From Arthrobacter methylotrophus (GTDB taxonomy: Bacteria; Actinomycetota; Actinomycetes; Actinomycetales; Micrococcaceae): a DNA stretch of 64,000 bases. The stretch lies in assembly GCF_039539965.1 (NCBI RefSeq), contig NZ_BAABED010000001.1, forward strand, positions 1,674,001-1,738,000. Direction: 5' to 3'. Positions 16,574-25,119 of this stretch are shown piece after piece. The translations under genes were made by a program, and so were the position numbers. How positions within the stretch are numbered: the stretch's first letter is position 1; every line of letters starts with the position of its first letter. A model generated the notes under the pieces. The model ran no database searches, was not told where the DNA came from, and saw nothing but the letters and a program-made list of their open reading frames with translations.

Positions 16574-17245
16574 TCACGGCCTTTCGATGACGAACGCCGT
16601 GGCGGTGTCCGGGGCGATCTCGGTCAGGCCGGCGTCGACGATCAGTGGCCCTGCCGCTATCATGCGCAGGGCCGCGAACTCCTCGGCCGTGGCGATGACC
16701 AGGCCCGTGGACAGCAGCTGGAGCGAGGCGAGTTCGGCGTCATCGAGTCCGCGGTTCAACTGCCAGGCGAAGAGTGCGTGCGCGGCCTGGGCTGCCGCCT
16801 TGCCCGTGGACATCCCGAGGGCGCCGTTCAAGACGATGACAGGATCTCCGCTGCGTTGCCTCGAGGGGACCGTGGCGGGAACGTCCGGGAGATCGGTCCC
16901 TGAAACCTGGAGCCGGAGGATGGACTTGGGCATCTCCTCGTAGGCTGCCGGGGCGTACGCCATGGCCTTCGCCTTGCCGATTGTGATAAGACTCTCACTT
17001 TTATTGCTTACATCGGCGGCCAGCTTGCCGAAGGTCTTCAAGTCGGCCCGGCGGACCGATTTGGTGAACCGGCCCGAGAGCCAGTGCGCCCACGCCTCGT
17101 CCTGCACGGCCCCGGAGGTCGAGGTCCCGGCATAGGCTTCGACGCTCGCGATCGCCGCGGCAAGAATGCTGTCTCGGTGCCCGGCAGGGTCGTTCTTGTC
17201 CACGAGCAGCACGATCGGCTGCACGAGGCTGGGTGTGGCGGTCAT
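16574..17245 (-). CDS. PTH2-type peptidyl-tRNA hydrolase-like protein
   Basis: A 223-residue protein. The second half carries the PTH2 signatures GMSTGKAAAQAAHAL and DAGLTEIAPDTATAF. In archaea and eukaryotes PTH2 enzymes release peptides from stalled peptidyl-tRNA. Similar proteins occur on actinobacterial elements. The N-terminal PIVLLVDKNDPAG strand also fits, with an insertion of about 90 residues between it and the core motif, longer than in standalone PTH2. A translation-rescue role on a mobile element is inferred. Confidence 0.75.
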   Translation of the reverse strand: MTATPSLVQPIVLLVDKNDPAGHRDSILAAAIASVEAYAGTSTSGAVQDEAWAHWLSGRFTKSVRRADLKTFGKLAADVSNKSESLITIGKAKAMAYAPAAYEEMPKSILRLQVSGTDLPDVPATVPSRQRSGDPVIVLNGALGMSTGKAAAQAAHALFAWQLNRGLDDAELASLQLLSTGLVIATAEEFAALRMIAAGPLIVDAGLTEIAPDTATAFVIERP

Positions 17246-17280
17246 TGTGTTCCTGATCCGTCGGGGATGGGTCGGGCCTC

Positions 17281-17310
17281 ATGTGTGCGGAGTGCCGTGC
17301 CTGGCTCACC
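17281..17310 (-). promoter_or_regulatory. Class A promoter P11
   Basis: GGTGAG, 14 nt, CCGCACACAT. The ATG at 17245 follows after about 35 nt, with CAGGA as ribosome site. Confidence 0.7.
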
Positions 17311-17312
17311 GC

Positions 17313-17798
17313 TCAGGCCGCCGCCGCGACCCGGTGAGACGGGAGGGCGCCGCCGGTCAGTGTAACGGGAATGCCGAGCCGCTCATAAGCCCGGGCCACG
17401 TCGGGGCGGGACTCATAGGCGTGAATGACGTGGTGCCGTTCCTGGACACCTGCGACGAGTTCGCGTTTGGTAAGTGCATCAGGGCGGTGGTCGCTGACCT
17501 GGCGGAGATGGATTTCATCGGCTGCGATGCTGTGCAGATCCAGCCAGGACTGCAGGTGCGGGCGGTAGTGGTCCCGGCTGGCGGCAACAATGATGATGCG
17601 GCGGCCGATGCTCCGTTCCAGCTCCAGCAACCGGACCACTTGTCTCACTGGAGGACAAAGCAGGGATTCGACATGGAACCGGTCAGCCTCCGGTGCGTCA
17701 CACGCAGGATGGTGTCCGGCGACAAGATGGTCGATCGTGGAGGTGTCAACGAGTGTGCCGCCGAAGTCGAAGATGACGGCTTCCGGTAGAAGTTGCAT
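17313..17798 (-). CDS. HAD-superfamily phosphatase-like protein
   Basis: A 161-residue protein starting MQLLPEAVIFDFGGTLVDTST. The HAD nucleophile Asp is present, but the usual DxD reads DFG, so the second Asp is missing, as in some HAD subfamilies. The later motif IIIVAASRDHY fits the motif II strand. Substrate unknown. The start is fixed by the class A box 7 nt upstream. Confidence 0.68.
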   Translation of the reverse strand: MQLLPEAVIFDFGGTLVDTSTIDHLVAGHHPACDAPEADRFHVESLLCPPVRQVVRLLELERSIGRRIIIVAASRDHYRPHLQSWLDLHSIAADEIHLRQVSDHRPDALTKRELVAGVQERHHVIHAYESRPDVARAYERLGIPVTLTGGALPSHRVAAAA

Positions 17799-17805
17799 GT
17801 GCCCC

Positions 17806-17835
17806 ATGTGTGCGGCACCGCTGAATTGTTACTCC
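17806..17835 (-). promoter_or_regulatory. Class A promoter P12
   Basis: GGAGTA (weak -35), 14 nt, CCGCACACAT, 7 nt to the ATG at 17798. Confidence 0.55.
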
Positions 17836-18509
17836 GCGGGCGGGTTGAATTGCCGGTAAGTGCCCGGGTCGACCTTGTTCGCTTCGAGGTGGCGGGCTGC
17901 CCGGGCCTCATCCCAGGGCTCCCCGCTGGTCATCTTGTCGGCGCGCTGAATCCAGGCGACGCCGGAAACCTGGATGAAGGGATCCTCGACCCCGAAGAAC
18001 ATGCGGCGTCGGTGCATTGCCCAGCGCAAGGCAGATGAAGCCATCTTGAAGAAGGCGGCACCGTCCGCCGGAGAGAGCGTGGCGCCCATGACCTTGTTGG
18101 ACTCCAGCCAGGTCAGGGCTGCATCCCAGCCTTGGGAGGCGACGGCGACCAGCTGCGCCGCGTCGTCACCGATCGGGTTCTCCAACGCAGCCAGACCCAG
18201 GTCGGCGCGGATGTCTTCAATGGAGACGTGCACGATGTCGTTGGCATCGACCCAGGTGCCGAACGGGCTCCTGTCCGGATGAATCGTTTGGCCATCAACA
18301 ATGGACAAGTTCCGCCAAGGATCCTCCGGGTCAAGGGACCGGACGATGTCCGATATGTAGCCTGCAAGCCAGGCAGCAAACCAGTGGGGATGCCGGGTGA
18401 CGAGGTCAACCATTCGTTCTTCGATCTGAACTCGCGCTTCGGTCTCGATCAGAGGTTCGCAGAGAGCAACGATCCACCGGGCAACCCACCCGCTGTCTAG
18501 TTGACTCAT
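17829..18509 (-). CDS. Hypothetical helical protein
   Basis: A 226-residue soluble protein, rich in Trp and helices, without Cys pairs or membrane segments. The ATG at 18509 has a GGGGAA-like ribosome site. It lies divergent from the ParA/TadZ operon with a short spacer, so the two may share regulation. No family recognised. Confidence 0.6.
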   Translation of the reverse strand: MSQLDSGWVARWIVALCEPLIETEARVQIEERMVDLVTRHPHWFAAWLAGYISDIVRSLDPEDPWRNLSIVDGQTIHPDRSPFGTWVDANDIVHVSIEDIRADLGLAALENPIGDDAAQLVAVASQGWDAALTWLESNKVMGATLSPADGAAFFKMASSALRWAMHRRRMFFGVEDPFIQVSGVAWIQRADKMTSGEPWDEARAARHLEANKVDPGTYRQFNPPAE

Positions 18510-18587
18510 GATTTTGTTCCCCGGAGGCTCGGACATACTGCGCACGATAGTCAAATGTACTTGCAAAAATGAACCAGAGTCCATATT

Positions 18588-18616
18588 TGAGGCCCGTCGG
18601 CGAAGTTGACGCATAG
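18588..18616 (+). promoter_or_regulatory. Class C promoter P13
   Basis: GAGGCCCGT, 12 nt, CGCATAG, then 8 nt to the GTG at 18625. It drives the ParA/TadZ-like operon. Confidence 0.65.
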
Positions 18617-18624
18617 AGCTGTTT

Positions 18625-20688
18625 GTGAACACACCAGACAGCGCAGTAATCACCCGTGGCCGCATCGGGCTGATTGAACTGCCGGCCCTCGCCGAAACCC
18701 TGACGCAGTGCGGCCTGCAGGTGGTGACCGGTCCCGACTTCCGGGCTGCCGCCACCGCCATCATTGCCGAGTCGAAAACCGCCGGGGCTTTCCCGATCGT
18801 GGTCGCCGACGTCCCGGCTCCGGGCCTTCGCGCCTGGGTCGGGCACCTCCAGGCCAAAACCCCGGTAAAAGTCGCTGTGGTGCGCGGCGACGGGGACCCG
18901 GTCGCTTTCACAGACACGGTCGCAGAGATCCACCTGCCGTCGACCGTCAACGCCATTCTGGCTTCGGTCGGGCTCCCTGCGCTGGACGGGCCGGAGGGCC
19001 TGCAGTCCTTCCCGCCGGCCGCCGAGACAGCCGAGCCGGTCGGCATTGAACTGCCGGACATTGACTTTTTCGACGAGCCTGAACACGCTGCGCCTGTAGT
19101 TGCGGCCGTTCCCGCCGCGGCCCCTGCACTGGTGGATGAGGACCCGTTCGCGTCCGTTCCGGTGGTGCCGGCAGCCGCTGCCCCGGCTTTCGACGACTGG
19201 GAATCCCCGGCGCCTGCACCAGCTCCCGCCCCGGCCGCCGTGGCACCAGCTCCCGCCCCTGTCCAGGATGACTGGGACACCCCGGTGGTGGCCACGCCGG
19301 TCTCCTTCGAACCCGCCCCCGCCGCGGTATCGGTGGCTCCAGCGGCGTCAGCACCTGTTCAGGACGAATGGGACACCCCGGCCGTTGCCCCTGCCGTCCA
19401 GGCGCTCGAGCAGCCCGGATCCCGCAGGGCCGCCCGCGCCGCCCAGCAGGTACAACAGCAGGTACAACAGCAGACCTGGTCCGCACCTGCCCCGGTGGCG
19501 GCGCCGGTCCTGATGGCTGCCCCGCCGATCATGAACGAATGGGACACCCCGCAGTACCAGCCGCCTGTCATGGCCTCACCGGCCGAGGAATTCGGAGACT
19601 GGGACACTCCGGAGCTTCCGGTTGTCCCCGTCCAGGTCGCGCAGCCGGTCCCGGCCGAGAATTTCTTCGGCCCCGGCGCGCCCCAGGCGCAGCAGTCGTT
19701 CGTGCAGGCCCCGACCGGCACGCCGGCATGGCACGGCGTCCAGGCTCCCGGCGCTCCCGTGCCGGATTCCACCGGCATCTTCGATGACTTTGAAGCATCC
19801 AAGCTGCTCGGCACCGGTCGCTCCGCCGCGGGCCTGGGCGCGTTCGTTATCAACTACTCCGGCAAGGGCGGTGTGGGTAAGTCCACGACCAGCCTGCAGC
19901 TGGCCAACGTCGCCGCCGAAGCGGGCCTGCGGGTCGTGCTCATCGACGGCAACTCCGGCCAGGGCGACCTGCGCACCTACCTGCGCCTGAACCGCACGAA
20001 CCTGCCCACCATGTACGACGCGGCGATCGGCAACATCAAGGACGCCATCCTGACACCGGCGACCATCAACGCCAACCGCGAAGAAAACCTGGGCGAGATC
20101 AAGTTCGCGTTCATCGGCGCCCCGCCGGATGACATCAACGATCCATCGGTCGTCACCGATGCGCTCTACCGGGACGTCATCCACTTCGCCCGCCGCAACG
20201 CCGACCTGGTCATCATGGACACCCAGATCGTCGAATCCTCCGACCGGACCGGCGTGGTCAACATGCTGCTCCTGCCGGCCCTGGTCCACGACGCGTGGGG
20301 CATCGGCGTCGCCGACATGTCCACCGTCGGGGTCAACAACCTGAACAACCGGCTGCGGAAGTTCATCAACGAAGGCGTCCCCACCTCCCGGCTCATGGTC
20401 CTCATCAACCAGGTTCACCCGGAGCAGATGGAGATGGCCGCCAAGGCTGTCAACTACTTCCGGAACCTGGGCACCTTCCTGGGCGCCGTCGAGGCGGACA
20501 TCAACGTCAAGCACGACATGAACGCCGGCCGGATCAACTCCAACAACCCGCAGCTGCGCGCCGTGATGTCCAAGGCACTGCTGCGCATCACCGGCAACGA
20601 GGCGTTCCGCACGGCCGCCGAGTACAAGCCGGAAGCGGCCAGGAAGCAGGGCGTGTTCTCCCGCGTCTTCGGAAAGAAGGCCGCATGA
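18625..20688 (+). CDS. TadZ/ParA-like ATPase with receiver-like N-terminus
   Basis: A 687-residue protein. Residues 1-120 resemble a response-regulator-like fold. Residues 130-395 are a Pro/Ala-rich linker carrying the motif WDTP at 217, 249, 306 and 326 (and WESP at 192). Residues 405-687 form a ParA/MinD ATPase with Walker A KGGVGKST at 414-421 and a DTQ in the switch region. This layout matches TadZ, which positions pilus or secretion machines, as well as plasmid ParA. The GTG start sits 8 nt after a class C box. It overlaps the next gene by 4 nt. Confidence 0.75.
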   Translation: MNTPDSAVITRGRIGLIELPALAETLTQCGLQVVTGPDFRAAATAIIAESKTAGAFPIVVADVPAPGLRAWVGHLQAKTPVKVAVVRGDGDPVAFTDTVAEIHLPSTVNAILASVGLPALDGPEGLQSFPPAAETAEPVGIELPDIDFFDEPEHAAPVVAAVPAAAPALVDEDPFASVPVVPAAAAPAFDDWESPAPAPAPAPAAVAPAPAPVQDDWDTPVVATPVSFEPAPAAVSVAPAASAPVQDEWDTPAVAPAVQALEQPGSRRAARAAQQVQQQVQQQTWSAPAPVAAPVLMAAPPIMNEWDTPQYQPPVMASPAEEFGDWDTPELPVVPVQVAQPVPAENFFGPGAPQAQQSFVQAPTGTPAWHGVQAPGAPVPDSTGIFDDFEASKLLGTGRSAAGLGAFVINYSGKGGVGKSTTSLQLANVAAEAGLRVVLIDGNSGQGDLRTYLRLNRTNLPTMYDAAIGNIKDAILTPATINANREENLGEIKFAFIGAPPDDINDPSVVTDALYRDVIHFARRNADLVIMDTQIVESSDRTGVVNMLLLPALVHDAWGIGVADMSTVGVNNLNNRLRKFINEGVPTSRLMVLINQVHPEQMEMAAKAVNYFRNLGTFLGAVEADINVKHDMNAGRINSNNPQLRAVMSKALLRITGNEAFRTAAEYKPEAARKQGVFSRVFGKKAA

Positions 20689-21770
20689 GCCTGAACCTTG
20701 CCTCCGAGACGGCCGCCGCCCTGATGGCGGACGCGGCCCGTTCAATCGACGAGTCCAACCGCAAACACCCCTCCCTGGAGGTGCTGTGCGCCCGGCTCGA
20801 GCGGATCATGCACGGCCTCGCCGCCAAGGCGATCCTGGACGCCGGCGAACTGCCCGAACGTGCCGGCATCGTGACCCTTCCGGTCTGGAGCTGGGAGCAC
20901 CCGCTCATCGACGTCGGCCGCAAAGACAAGGCACACGGCACGGGTGAGCGGATGCTCATGCCGGTCCGCAACGCCTGGGACACCCCCGTCGTCGTGCTCG
21001 TCACCGATGAGGCCGTGCCGGTCAGCTACCGCACCCGGGGCATGGGCCACGCGACGGCAGGCCAGTCCAAGCTGGTCCGCCGCCTCGGCGAGGCCCCGGT
21101 GGCCGCCGTCACCACGCTGCCGTCCCTGACCGAGCCCGTATTTGTCGGCTCCGGCATGAAGTCCAGGAACGCCTCGTACCTGACCGCGCTGGTCAAAGCC
21201 GGGGAAGCGGCGCACTGGGACGTGCTCACCGACCTGGAACCGAAACTGCGCAGCACCGTCTTCCAGGCCCACTCCTTCGTCTGCTACGAAATCGGGCTCA
21301 GCACCGGCACCGTGGAACCGATGCTCGACGAACTCGGTCTGGAACAGGTCGTGGACGCCATGATGTACGGCGAGATCCGGGACGAGGAGGCCGGGGAGCG
21401 GGAGAAGGGCAAGCCCTCCGCCATGTTCCGACTCATCGAGCTGTGCCTGGAGCCGGACTGCTTCGTGAAGGTCGATCCGCTCAAATACATGACTAAGCAC
21501 ATGCGCCGCGACGCCGAGACACAGATCCGCCGCCGCCTCGGGGACCCGCACATCGGACCCAAGATCCGGGAAATCGCCCGCCGCCACCCGCGTGCGGAGA
21601 TCGCCGACATCGTCGATGCCTACCGAGAGGTGTATCCGAAGGACCGGCTCTCCCTGCCGCGCGCCCGGGCCGCCCTGTCGGTGAGCCCATCTGCTTCGGC
21701 CCGCAGCACCCTGCTTGCGCCCGAAGGTTTCACCGGAAGCCCCGTCTACGAAGGGAGCCAGGCGGCATGA
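20685..21770 (+). CDS. Conserved-type partner of the ParA/TadZ ATPase
   Basis: A 361-residue soluble protein, alpha/beta at the N-terminus and helical later, with an RRDAETQIRRRLGD segment that could bind DNA. The ATG overlaps the TGA of the ATPase gene. It contains AWDTPVVV near residue 85, echoing the WDTP repeats of the ATPase. The position suggests a partition or machine-positioning partner, by context only. Confidence 0.55.
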   Translation: MSLNLASETAAALMADAARSIDESNRKHPSLEVLCARLERIMHGLAAKAILDAGELPERAGIVTLPVWSWEHPLIDVGRKDKAHGTGERMLMPVRNAWDTPVVVLVTDEAVPVSYRTRGMGHATAGQSKLVRRLGEAPVAAVTTLPSLTEPVFVGSGMKSRNASYLTALVKAGEAAHWDVLTDLEPKLRSTVFQAHSFVCYEIGLSTGTVEPMLDELGLEQVVDAMMYGEIRDEEAGEREKGKPSAMFRLIELCLEPDCFVKVDPLKYMTKHMRRDAETQIRRRLGDPHIGPKIREIARRHPRAEIADIVDAYREVYPKDRLSLPRARAALSVSPSASARSTLLAPEGFTGSPVYEGSQAA

Positions 21771-22210
21771 CGCCTCCTGCACCGACCCTGGAGAAGGCGA
21801 ACGCTGCCCGCCGCAGCGCCGCCGTTTACCGGGCACAATGGCTGATGCTGATCCACGACGGGATGGTCACCCCCGGCGATGTTCTGGCCGACGCCGCCGG
21901 CCCCGAAGCGCGTCCTCTGCTGAATCTGTCGCTGCGCCAGTTGCTGCTCGCCCAGCAAGGCTGGGGACGGACCCGTGCAGACAACGTGATCGACAAGATT
22001 TTGTCGGTTACTGACGCTAAGATTGAACGTCGGCAAGTAACCATCGGATGGCTTCTTGATCCGCGTGCCGGCGGCCGCAGGTTTGCCGCCTGGTTGGATG
22101 CATTTGAACCACGTTCCGCACTTGGGGGAGCAGGGTTTCCCTACGCGAAAAGGAACGCTCATGGCAGTGCTGGAATCCACAATGCCCCGGTTGGGGGGAG
22201 CCATGTCTGA
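21767..22210 (+). CDS. Actinobacterial IHF-like DNA-binding protein
   Basis: A 147-residue protein. The core (about residues 15-100) shows RAQWLMLIHDGMVTPGDVL and then QQGWGRTRADNVIDK, which recalls the helix-two-turn-helix of the mycobacterial integration host factor family. That family bends DNA in replication, recombination and transcription. The gene overlaps the ParA partner by 4 nt upstream and the sigma gene by 50 nt downstream. Confidence 0.65.
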   Translation: MTPPAPTLEKANAARRSAAVYRAQWLMLIHDGMVTPGDVLADAAGPEARPLLNLSLRQLLLAQQGWGRTRADNVIDKILSVTDAKIERRQVTIGWLLDPRAGGRRFAAWLDAFEPRSALGGAGFPYAKRNAHGSAGIHNAPVGGSHV

Positions 22211-23039
22211 GAACACCCATGACGCCATCCGGGCCATCGCCGCAGCCACCGGCAGGACCCGCGACAACCTCATCCACGAGTTCATGCGCGCCCGGATGGG
22301 TCTGTTCAAACAGATCGCCTGGGGCCTCTGCCGCCGCTTCGGCCACGCACCCGACCAGCACGTGGAAGACTTCGCCTCCATCGTGTCCATGACAGCCCTG
22401 AAAATGCTCACCGAGGAACTCGAAGACGACGAGCTGCTCGAACGCATCGAGAACTGGGAAGGAATGCTCCGGGTCCAGGCCCGCGCAGCCGTCAGGGACT
22501 ACATCGACAAGGAAGGCGCCCCGATGGCGGAGATGACCTCCGCGCTGCGGCGCAAGCGTGTCCTTGACGCCACCCGGGATGAGATCCGCCGGGAAATGGG
22601 ACGGGAGCCTTCGGAGCAGGAAATCGTGGATACCCACAACGCCAAAATGTGGGAGAAGCGGTCCAACCCGGTCAAACAGGGCGTCATCGCCTCCGTGGAA
22701 GACCTCCGCGTCACCCGCGCCCAGGACGACATCGCCGACCACGACTACTCGGAGCCGATCGACACGGACTTCGTGCTGCACCCCGTCGAGGGTCCGCGGT
22801 TCGTTCAGCTGATCGTGGAGCGCACGAGCGCCTACAACGAACGGCTCGGGAAGGCCGCCGAGCTCTGGCTCTCGGGCCTCTACAGCGAGGATCATGAGCC
22901 CAGGATCGCGACAGTCGACGAGATCGCCGACGCCCTGGATGTCAGCCGGTCCACGGCCCGCGCCTACGTCCGCAAAATCAAGGAATACGCGGTCCTGGTC
23001 GCACAGCAGGAGTTCGCGATCACCGAGGACGACCTCTAG
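22161..23039 (+). CDS. Element-encoded sigma-70 family factor
   Basis: A 292-residue protein with the layout of a primary-like sigma factor. Region 2 spans about residues 30-110, including VEDFASIVSMTALKML and NWEGMLRVQARAAVRDY. A region 3-like helix reads MGREPSEQEI near residue 150. A region 4 helix-turn-helix near residues 255-275 reads TVDEIADALDVSRSTARAYV. The ATG at 22161 has AAAAGGA 7 nt upstream. It is the best candidate for reading the shared class A-C promoters. It belongs to the class C-driven ParA operon. Confidence 0.78.
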   Translation: MAVLESTMPRLGGAMSENTHDAIRAIAAATGRTRDNLIHEFMRARMGLFKQIAWGLCRRFGHAPDQHVEDFASIVSMTALKMLTEELEDDELLERIENWEGMLRVQARAAVRDYIDKEGAPMAEMTSALRRKRVLDATRDEIRREMGREPSEQEIVDTHNAKMWEKRSNPVKQGVIASVEDLRVTRAQDDIADHDYSEPIDTDFVLHPVEGPRFVQLIVERTSAYNERLGKAAELWLSGLYSEDHEPRIATVDEIADALDVSRSTARAYVRKIKEYAVLVAQQEFAITEDDL

Positions 23040-23057
23040 GCCGGAAACCACCTGCGG

Positions 23058-23092
23058 AAGGGCGGCAGCCACACCGGCTGCCGCCCTTTTTG
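23058..23092. terminator. Terminator between convergent genes
   Basis: 13-bp stem (AAGGGCGGCAGCC and its complement) followed by TTTTT on the + strand; it can serve both the sigma operon and the kinase gene. Confidence 0.8.
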
Positions 23093-23104
23093 CTGGTTGG
23101 ATGT

Positions 23105-24913
23105 CTATTCCTGCATGATCAGGAGCTCATTCGACACCGCCCGCAGCAGCCTCCCGGGCGGAAGGTCCGAGCAGGTCCGGAGCTCGGCTGGTCGACGTGG
23201 ACTAACCATGTGCGTCTGACCATCCACCGTGATGTACCCGCCTGGTATGAAGAGCCCCACTGTCCATAAGTCGGCGACGCGGTGAATCTGCCCGCCTTCC
23301 GGGTCGTTGGCAAGGTCTATTCCCCATACAGCTCCTTCGATGGTGGAAATGAGGGCGTAGCCGTCGTGGACCATCACTTTCTCCGCCCGACCTTTGAGGG
23401 GTACTTTTACGGCGGACCAGCCGTGCCCGGCGACCTGGGCCCTGAAGACCCGGCCGCGCCGTATGACCAGGACGTCACCTCTGTCGGTTCTAACCAGCAG
23501 ATGTTCCCCGTCGCTCGCGGCATGATGGGTGTCCGGTAACCCCGGGAGCTCCGTCGCGGACCGCAAATCGCCCAGAACCGGGGACTGTCCGAGCAGCCAC
23601 AGCTGACCGTTTGCGACGACCCAGCAGCTTGAACCGATGAAGCCCGCGCGTTTGACGGAGCTTTGGATTTCATACGGAATCTTCATGGTCCGGACCTTCT
23701 TGAGCCTGCGCTCATGTGTGCTTTCTGGCCCAGACCACTCGTAGACATAGGTCGAGAAGCCGCCGACGGCCCAGGGTAGAACGTAGCGTTCGGAGAGGGA
23801 GCGGATCCCTTCTCTGAACGGTCGATAGGGGAGCGCACGGAATGTGGAATTGCCCTCGGGATTAACCGCATAGATGCGCTCTCCCTTGGACCCGAAGGCA
23901 AGGTAGCAGTAACGGCTGGAAGCCGACCGACAGGATAGTCGCGGCAGCTCTGTTTCGGGGATATGCATGCGCTGCCATTGCTCTGGCCGCCGTTCATCCC
24001 GGCACCAGAACTGTACAGGGGCTGTGATGTCATGGCGGCTCAGGACGTTTCGAGGAGGCCTTTGGATTACTGCCGTTTTAGGGATGGGGCTTTTGCGGAC
24101 AGCGCCTTTCGTGGGTGTTGTGGGTGCTGCAGGGGTAGGCGCCTTCGTGTCCGCCGGGGCAGGAGGCGTACAGACACTGAAATCGCGGGCAAGCAGCGCC
24201 GCAGCTGTCGGTCGCCTGCCCGCCTCCGGGGAAAGCATAGCGTTGACCGCGGAAGCGACAGGGTCCTGCGACGCAAGCGGGGCGAGCATGCCGAAAGCCT
24301 CCCGTGCAACAGCACCAAGGGACCAGATGTCCGAAGCGAACGTCGCCGGCTGGCCGGCCAACACTTCGGGGGCCATGTACGACTTGGTCCCGATGATGAA
24401 GCCAGTGTCGGTCAGCCGTTCATCAGAGGTTCGCCGTGCAATACCGAAGTCGGCGACCTTGATCTTGCCGTCGTTGCTGATGAGGATGTTCGCCGGCTTC
24501 AGGTCCCGGTGCACCACATCGTGCTCATCATGGAGGTAGGAGAGCGCCTGGGCCAGGGTGCGCAGTAGATGGACACCAAATTCTCTAGTGAAGGCCCCGC
24601 TGCTAAGGTAGCGGCGGAGATTCGTACCTTCGACGTACTCCAGCACAAGGCATAATTCGTCTTTTTCCGGGAAGACGTCAAAGATGGTGACGATGTTCGG
24701 GTGATGGAGCTTGCCCATCACGCGTGCCTCTTTGGCAAGCCGGCGGCCGTGGTCCGGGTCGCCTACAACTTCTGGGCGAAGAACTTTCAATGCGACCAGC
24801 CGGTCCAGCTGGCTGTCGTGAGCAAGGAATACCTGACCCATTCCACCAACACCCAGTGGACGCAGGAGCTTGTAGCGGCCGTTCCCGTACGTGCCATCGG
24901 GATAGTCCGACAT
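23105..24913 (-). CDS. PknB-type Ser/Thr protein kinase with propeller-like C-terminus
   Basis: A 602-residue kinase. Catalytic domain residues 10-270 show the glycine loop (GVGGMGQV), the ATP lysine (ALKVL), HRDLKPANI, DFG, APE and SDIWSLGA, all intact. A Thr/Pro/Ala-rich linker follows. Residues 330-602 are strand-rich with repeated short aromatic and Gly turns, suggesting a beta-propeller-like domain. No transmembrane helix is seen, unlike most PknB proteins. The ribosome site is GAAAGAAGG. TATATT upstream suggests a host-type promoter. The target is unknown; the divergent neighbour is the replication gene. Confidence 0.85.
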   Translation of the reverse strand: MSDYPDGTYGNGRYKLLRPLGVGGMGQVFLAHDSQLDRLVALKVLRPEVVGDPDHGRRLAKEARVMGKLHHPNIVTIFDVFPEKDELCLVLEYVEGTNLRRYLSSGAFTREFGVHLLRTLAQALSYLHDEHDVVHRDLKPANILISNDGKIKVADFGIARRTSDERLTDTGFIIGTKSYMAPEVLAGQPATFASDIWSLGAVAREAFGMLAPLASQDPVASAVNAMLSPEAGRRPTAAALLARDFSVCTPPAPADTKAPTPAAPTTPTKGAVRKSPIPKTAVIQRPPRNVLSRHDITAPVQFWCRDERRPEQWQRMHIPETELPRLSCRSASSRYCYLAFGSKGERIYAVNPEGNSTFRALPYRPFREGIRSLSERYVLPWAVGGFSTYVYEWSGPESTHERRLKKVRTMKIPYEIQSSVKRAGFIGSSCWVVANGQLWLLGQSPVLGDLRSATELPGLPDTHHAASDGEHLLVRTDRGDVLVIRRGRVFRAQVAGHGWSAVKVPLKGRAEKVMVHDGYALISTIEGAVWGIDLANDPEGGQIHRVADLWTVGLFIPGGYITVDGQTHMVSPRRPAELRTCSDLPPGRLLRAVSNELLIMQE

Positions 24914-25080
24914 GGACACCTTCTTTCGTGCAGCTTGCGGAACCAGCCGCATGAGACCGGCCACGCTAGACAATATATGCGGTTGCGTACGCGATATGCG
25001 CCAGAGCCTGAACTGAGACATGTTGGGCCACGGGGATTCGCGCTGCACCCTGGCAGCCTGCTGGCTGAGCAGCATTGAAA

Positions 25081-25110
25081 GTGACGCCCGTGCTCCTCCG
25101 GGACGCATAG
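25081..25110 (+). promoter_or_regulatory. Class C promoter P14
   Basis: GTGACGCCCGT, 12 nt, CGCATAG, then 9 nt to the ATG at 25120. Confidence 0.75.
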
Positions 25111-25119
25111 GGGTTCACC

